From positions 1 to 64,000 of the forward strand of contig CANHGK010000013.1 in assembly GCA_947460235.1 (NCBI GenBank): 64,000 nucleotides of DNA. Direction: 5' to 3'. The notes under the pieces were generated by a model that saw nothing but the letters and a program-made list of their open reading frames with translations, did no database searches and had not been told where the DNA came from. Positions 59,857-64,000 of this stretch are shown here, one piece after another; within the stretch, counting starts at the first letter, position 1; each line of letters starts with the position of its first letter. The translations under genes and the position numbers were made by a program. The DNA comes from Paenibacillaceae bacterium (lineage in GTDB: Bacteria; Bacillota; Bacilli; Paenibacillales; CANHGK01).

Positions 59857-62100
59857 TTAATTTGCCAAATATGTTTCTTTACCTTGGTCTTTCGTTGCTT
59901 GGTGATTTACGGTTGCTTCCATAATATCAGTAAAATTAACACTTTGCGGATTCATGTCTTTCCATGTTTGACCACTGTATTCTTGAAGTGGCCCTCGTCC
60001 AAATAATCGGTTCATCAGTAACGCTAATTCTCGGCGAGTCACTGTCGTTTTTATCTGCGTATCCGGTTCACCTAACCAAGATACTTCGCGTTTTGCCGAT
60101 TGAACATTAGCAGAAGTCACTAAAAATTTAGCAATTAATTTCGATAGGATAAAACGAACATCATTGCGTGATACCTTTTGATCCGGACCGAATTTACCTT
60201 TACTTACTGCACTCAAAAAGTTCGTACGCACCGCAATATCCGCATAACCAACTAACCAATTATTATTTTTCATATCCGTAAAGACAAGCGCTTTAGAAGT
60301 GTTTGGAGCTTTCACGCCACTAATCCGAACGACTGCAGCTGCTAATTCGCCGCGAGTTAGTGCACGTTCAGGCTTAAATGTTTTATCTGGATAACCATAT
60401 AAATAAAGGGTATGTGCAATTTTGACGGGTATAGGTTTGATCAGTACAGGGTTGATTTGAATTTCAACAACTGCAGGATTAGATAATTTTTTGCCGTCAT
60501 CTACCGCAAATTCAAATCGATCGGTTCCAATAAATCCTGGATTCGGTACGTACTTATAAAATCCATTTTCAAAAAGTTCAACGGTTCCATTCAACGGGGC
60601 TTTTGTAAGCACATATTTTAAAACCGATGCATTTTCTCGTGTCGTTGTTCCCGTTAGTTGCCCTTCAAGTGTTTTCCCTTGATCGATTGTCGATTGTTGG
60701 TTCTGTGCTTGAGGAAGCGCAGTAATAAATACTTTGATTTCAATTGGTTTCGAGGTTTCTTTTCCATCATTGACAACCACCGTAAACAAATCGGATCCAG
60801 TACTCCCTGCGTTTGGTACGTAACGTAAAGAACCTGTTTTTGAGTCCACAGCTATACTCCCTTTTTGCGGGAAGCTTTGAAGTAAGTATTGCAATTCATC
60901 ATTCTCAACATCGGTTGCCTGAATCATAGCATTTACTGGTACTCCAAGCTCAGAAAGCAATGTTAATGGTTGACCTTCTGGTGCATCATTTACCGGGTTT
61001 ATTTTGATCGTATACGTCGCAGGTAAGGAATATACAATTCCATCATTTGCAACAACTTGAAATGAATCAGCACCCGAATAATTTTTATCTGGTGCATACG
61101 AAAATGCTCCTGTTACTTCGTTCGGTTCCAATTTCCCATGCGCTGGCTGTTCAAGGATTTTGTATGTTAACGTATTGCCGTCTACATCTGTTCCTTTTAA
61201 CACGTCAACAACCGGACCAGCATCTTCATCAATCGTATAACTTTTCGGAGCAATTTCAGGTTTGTGATTTTGGATATATGTTTTTGTAAGATCTATACCA
61301 GCAGGTCTGAATGTATGATCAAAATACAATTTACTAATATAATGATTTGCATATGCGCCGCCCGTTGCAGAAGTGAATCCTAAATAGACAGGTCCTGTCG
61401 GGAACATTGTCGCCAAATTTAAATTCGATGCCTTAACATTCGCTTCAACAGGTCGAACCGCTGTTGTAGAAATGCGCACTTCCATTTTTTTTGTATCACC
61501 ATTATATTCAATCCAAACATGCTTCGTTTTTCCGTCATCGAGGACAATGCCCTGTTTCTCTAATGCACCCGCTGATGTGACAACAAGCGGTTTGTTTAAG
61601 TCACCATTCACATCAACTGCAATATGGTTACCATCTGGATCCCCAAATGCACTCGGGTTTAGCCAGGAGTCGAATTCAACACCAATGCTATTCGTCAAAT
61701 CCAAGTAACCGATACCGCCTCCATCTTTACCAACCACATTTGTTTTTTGGGCCAACACAAACACGATACCATCTGCCCCGCCATTGCCTGCATTCGTAAT
61801 TTTCATCGTAAAATACGCACTAAACGATTGATTAGACTCCAATTGCAATGGATTTTTATAAAATGTTGAACCTGAAACATAAGGTTGGCTCGTCGTTAAT
61901 TGAATCGACCCATCATTTGGTCCTCCATTTAACTGGGTCGCCTCACCATTCAATACCCAATTCGTATCCTTGAATGAATCATATTTCAATTCAATCGGCT
62001 CATCCGCTGCAAATGCACTAGCATGTATGATGGTCATACCTAAAAAAGCTGTCGTCAAAAATAACGTTCGTTTCCACCATTTTTTCATTAATTTTTTCAC
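59857..62100 (-). CDS. Secreted surface protein: L-type-lectin-like domain, tandem cadherin/Ig-like (tandem-95) domains, SLH repeats
   Basis: GTG at 62100 after GGGAGG; signal peptide; GGADGIVFVLAQ...SIGVEFDSW...GNHIAVDVNGD lectin pattern; DEDAGPVVDVLKGTDVDGNTLTYKILEQPAHG; FKPERALTRGELAAAVVRI SLH. Confidence 0.87.
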   Translation of the reverse strand: MKKLMKKWWKRTLFLTTAFLGMTIIHASAFAADEPIELKYDSFKDTNWVLNGEATQLNGGPNDGSIQLTTSQPYVSGSTFYKNPLQLESNQSFSAYFTMKITNAGNGGADGIVFVLAQKTNVVGKDGGGIGYLDLTNSIGVEFDSWLNPSAFGDPDGNHIAVDVNGDLNKPLVVTSAGALEKQGIVLDDGKTKHVWIEYNGDTKKMEVRISTTAVRPVEANVKASNLNLATMFPTGPVYLGFTSATGGAYANHYISKLYFDHTFRPAGIDLTKTYIQNHKPEIAPKSYTIDEDAGPVVDVLKGTDVDGNTLTYKILEQPAHGKLEPNEVTGAFSYAPDKNYSGADSFQVVANDGIVYSLPATYTIKINPVNDAPEGQPLTLLSELGVPVNAMIQATDVENDELQYLLQSFPQKGSIAVDSKTGSLRYVPNAGSTGSDLFTVVVNDGKETSKPIEIKVFITALPQAQNQQSTIDQGKTLEGQLTGTTTRENASVLKYVLTKAPLNGTVELFENGFYKYVPNPGFIGTDRFEFAVDDGKKLSNPAVVEIQINPVLIKPIPVKIAHTLYLYGYPDKTFKPERALTRGELAAAVVRISGVKAPNTSKALVFTDMKNNNWLVGYADIAVRTNFLSAVSKGKFGPDQKVSRNDVRFILSKLIAKFLVTSANVQSAKREVSWLGEPDTQIKTTVTRRELALLMNRLFGRGPLQEYSGQTWKDMNPQSVNFTDIMEATVNHQATKDQGKETYLAN

Positions 62101-62250
62101 GATAATACCTCCCAACAATCAGTTCAAACGTTTGCAATGCTATGGTATCTAATATATCACTTGTAGTAACCAATAAACAAATCCATAAATCGCAAAAAAA
62201 CGACACATTGTGAAATTCTGTGACAAGAATTTCAAACATGTCGGTACCCA

Positions 62251-63915
62251 TCATCCTGAGTTCACAAGATCTAAATCATATAGTTTTAACGCAACTTCAA
62301 GCATCAGAATATGTTCGCCTTGCTCTAAATCTACGCAGAGCACTTTCTGTACACGTTCCATCCGATACAATACCGTATTATAGTGCGTAAATAATTGCTC
62401 TGCCGTTCGCCGAACATTACGATTTTGAGCAAAAAACATTTTCATCGTTTGAATTAATTGACTATTACTTTGTTGATCCGCCTCAATGAGTGGGTGCACA
62501 TAGGTTTTGAGTAGTCTTCTCCGCTCGGGACTGTCTGCCAATTGCATGAGAATCGGAAACATTCCTAGTCGATCATACGTCACGATTTCACCAGTAAAAC
62601 GACTTACAGGATACAATCTTGAGACGCGAATTGCCTCTTGAAAACTAATTGGCAAATCAACAGCTGAGCTGACGACATTGCCAAAACAAACGGCTTTTGC
62701 CATGGGTGCGATCGCTTCCTTTAACCAAGAGAGCAAATACTTCCCCCATTTTTCACGATTGATTTGCTCATCTTCCGAATATGCCATAACGATCGTTAAT
62801 TCACCGTCCATCTGTACCATCCATAATGTCGAAGGTTCATATGGTTTTAATTTTCGCTGCTCAATGGATAGAAAATATGATATTTTTTCATGCATATCAT
62901 CTAGGTTAACAATCGCCACTACATACTTCGCAGCTTCTGGCAATGGACATCCGCATGCATCCGCCCGAAATCTTAAATCATTCATTGACGGAATGCGGCC
63001 CCAAAGCCAATCTTGAACAAAGGGATCACGATATTTCGTTTCAATTGCATATAGCGCATCCGAATTCATCATTTCAAGTGCAATTATCGATTTCACACGA
63101 TCGATTGTTAACAAATCAACCGGTAAAAACGGCCCATTCCACTCAACCGCAATGAGCGCTGCTTGTTTGCGATTCGACAATTGAATAAAGATCGAATGGA
63201 TCCGTACTTGTCGTCCGCCAATCCAAACGGTACGTAGCGGGTAGCCATTGACAAGATCCACTTCCCCGCGGCGAATCGCCGGGCGCACCCCATTTAACCA
63301 ATCGCCACTTGAACTCGCGAGTGCCTCCATAAACGATTCAGTACCTTGCGAGACACCACGCCAACGCCAACGTTCCGCATCTTCAATCCATATCAGCGGA
63401 TTTCCAAGTACGGTTTCGAGCGTAACAAGCAGTTTCTCTATTCCTCCGCCTTCAAGCAATCCATTCGTAATCAATTGAAGACGTTCTTGTAATTTGGACA
63501 ATTGCTCCACTTCTTGGTGCATCAAATGTTCCATGACATCACGCGTAATTTCGGAAAATACCGTATCCGTCGGTAACTCAAAAATCGGAAATTGAAGTCG
63601 ATTCGCAAGGGCAATCGCTGCTTCAGGAATTTCTTGAATAAACCGCTTTGTTTTGATCGCTAACGCCGCAACACCCCGTTTGTGCAATTCAGGGATTAAA
63701 TGCATAAGCGTCATCGGTTGATCGCGAAACGGATATCCAGTGGTCAGTAACAACTCACCTGGTCTCACCCATTCTGCGACATCTGGAACTTCCATCACGT
63801 TCACGTGATTGATAATTCGGTTCAACCCCGCGTTCCCAGCAATACATTTTGCATTCTGAAAAGGTGATAAAGATAGCACTTCAGAACAGGTCATTTCTTT
63901 TTCATTCCATCCCAT
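62251..63915 (-). CDS. PucR family transcriptional regulator
   Basis: N-terminal PucR (VMEVPDVAEWVRPGELLLTTGYPF) and C-terminal HTH_30 (RNVRRTAEQLFTHYNTVLYRMERVQKVL). Confidence 0.9.
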   Translation of the reverse strand: MGWNEKEMTCSEVLSLSPFQNAKCIAGNAGLNRIINHVNVMEVPDVAEWVRPGELLLTTGYPFRDQPMTLMHLIPELHKRGVAALAIKTKRFIQEIPEAAIALANRLQFPIFELPTDTVFSEITRDVMEHLMHQEVEQLSKLQERLQLITNGLLEGGGIEKLLVTLETVLGNPLIWIEDAERWRWRGVSQGTESFMEALASSSGDWLNGVRPAIRRGEVDLVNGYPLRTVWIGGRQVRIHSIFIQLSNRKQAALIAVEWNGPFLPVDLLTIDRVKSIIALEMMNSDALYAIETKYRDPFVQDWLWGRIPSMNDLRFRADACGCPLPEAAKYVVAIVNLDDMHEKISYFLSIEQRKLKPYEPSTLWMVQMDGELTIVMAYSEDEQINREKWGKYLLSWLKEAIAPMAKAVCFGNVVSSAVDLPISFQEAIRVSRLYPVSRFTGEIVTYDRLGMFPILMQLADSPERRRLLKTYVHPLIEADQQSNSQLIQTMKMFFAQNRNVRRTAEQLFTHYNTVLYRMERVQKVLCVDLEQGEHILMLEVALKLYDLDLVNSG

Positions 63916-63938
63916 CACCGCTCACCTCAATTCACAAC

Positions 63939-64000
63939 TTATTGAATCGCTTGAATAATCTTGTCGCAATTCGTTGTCCAACCAAAAATCCCACCTTGCT
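63939..64000 (-). CDS. C-terminal fragment of a CDS running off the window
   Basis: Open minus frame ...QGGIFGWTTNCDKIIQAIQ* just upstream of the PucR gene. Confidence 0.35.
   Translation of the reverse strand, partial: QGGIFGWTTNCDKIIQAIQ

Overview
This window looks like chromosomal DNA from a low/mid-GC endospore-forming Bacillota (SASP, SpoVA, YqfC/YqfD, pyr operon with PyrR attenuator, phoH-ybeY-dgkA). It is mostly core genes: nadE, bacilliredoxin, nagA, a secreted GH13 alpha-amylase, proBAC, dnaD-asnS, cyoE, trpS, the pyrRBC-carAB-pyrFE operon and two CAU tRNAs. Accessory or less ordinary material includes: (i) a 2Duf-like/spoVAC-spoVAD-spoVAEb operon with a divergent DUF1657 gene, the SpoVA-2-type arrangement linked to spore heat resistance; (ii) an operon combining a MacAB/FtsX-type ABC exporter, a sugar-type solute-binding lipoprotein and a large secreted repeat protein; (iii) a cluster of three paralogous 7TM-DISM-like sensor kinases plus a stand-alone REC protein. 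All three kinases share an extracytoplasmic CxxC motif, and two carry a C-terminal CheA-like module that appears to have lost its catalytic residues. The kinase cluster is my best candidate for an undescribed system. A secreted protein made only of two CBM21-like domains and a lectin/tandem-Ig/SLH surface protein are also noted. No CRISPR array, IS element, prophage or rRNA was seen. All family calls come from reading the translations; no database search was run.
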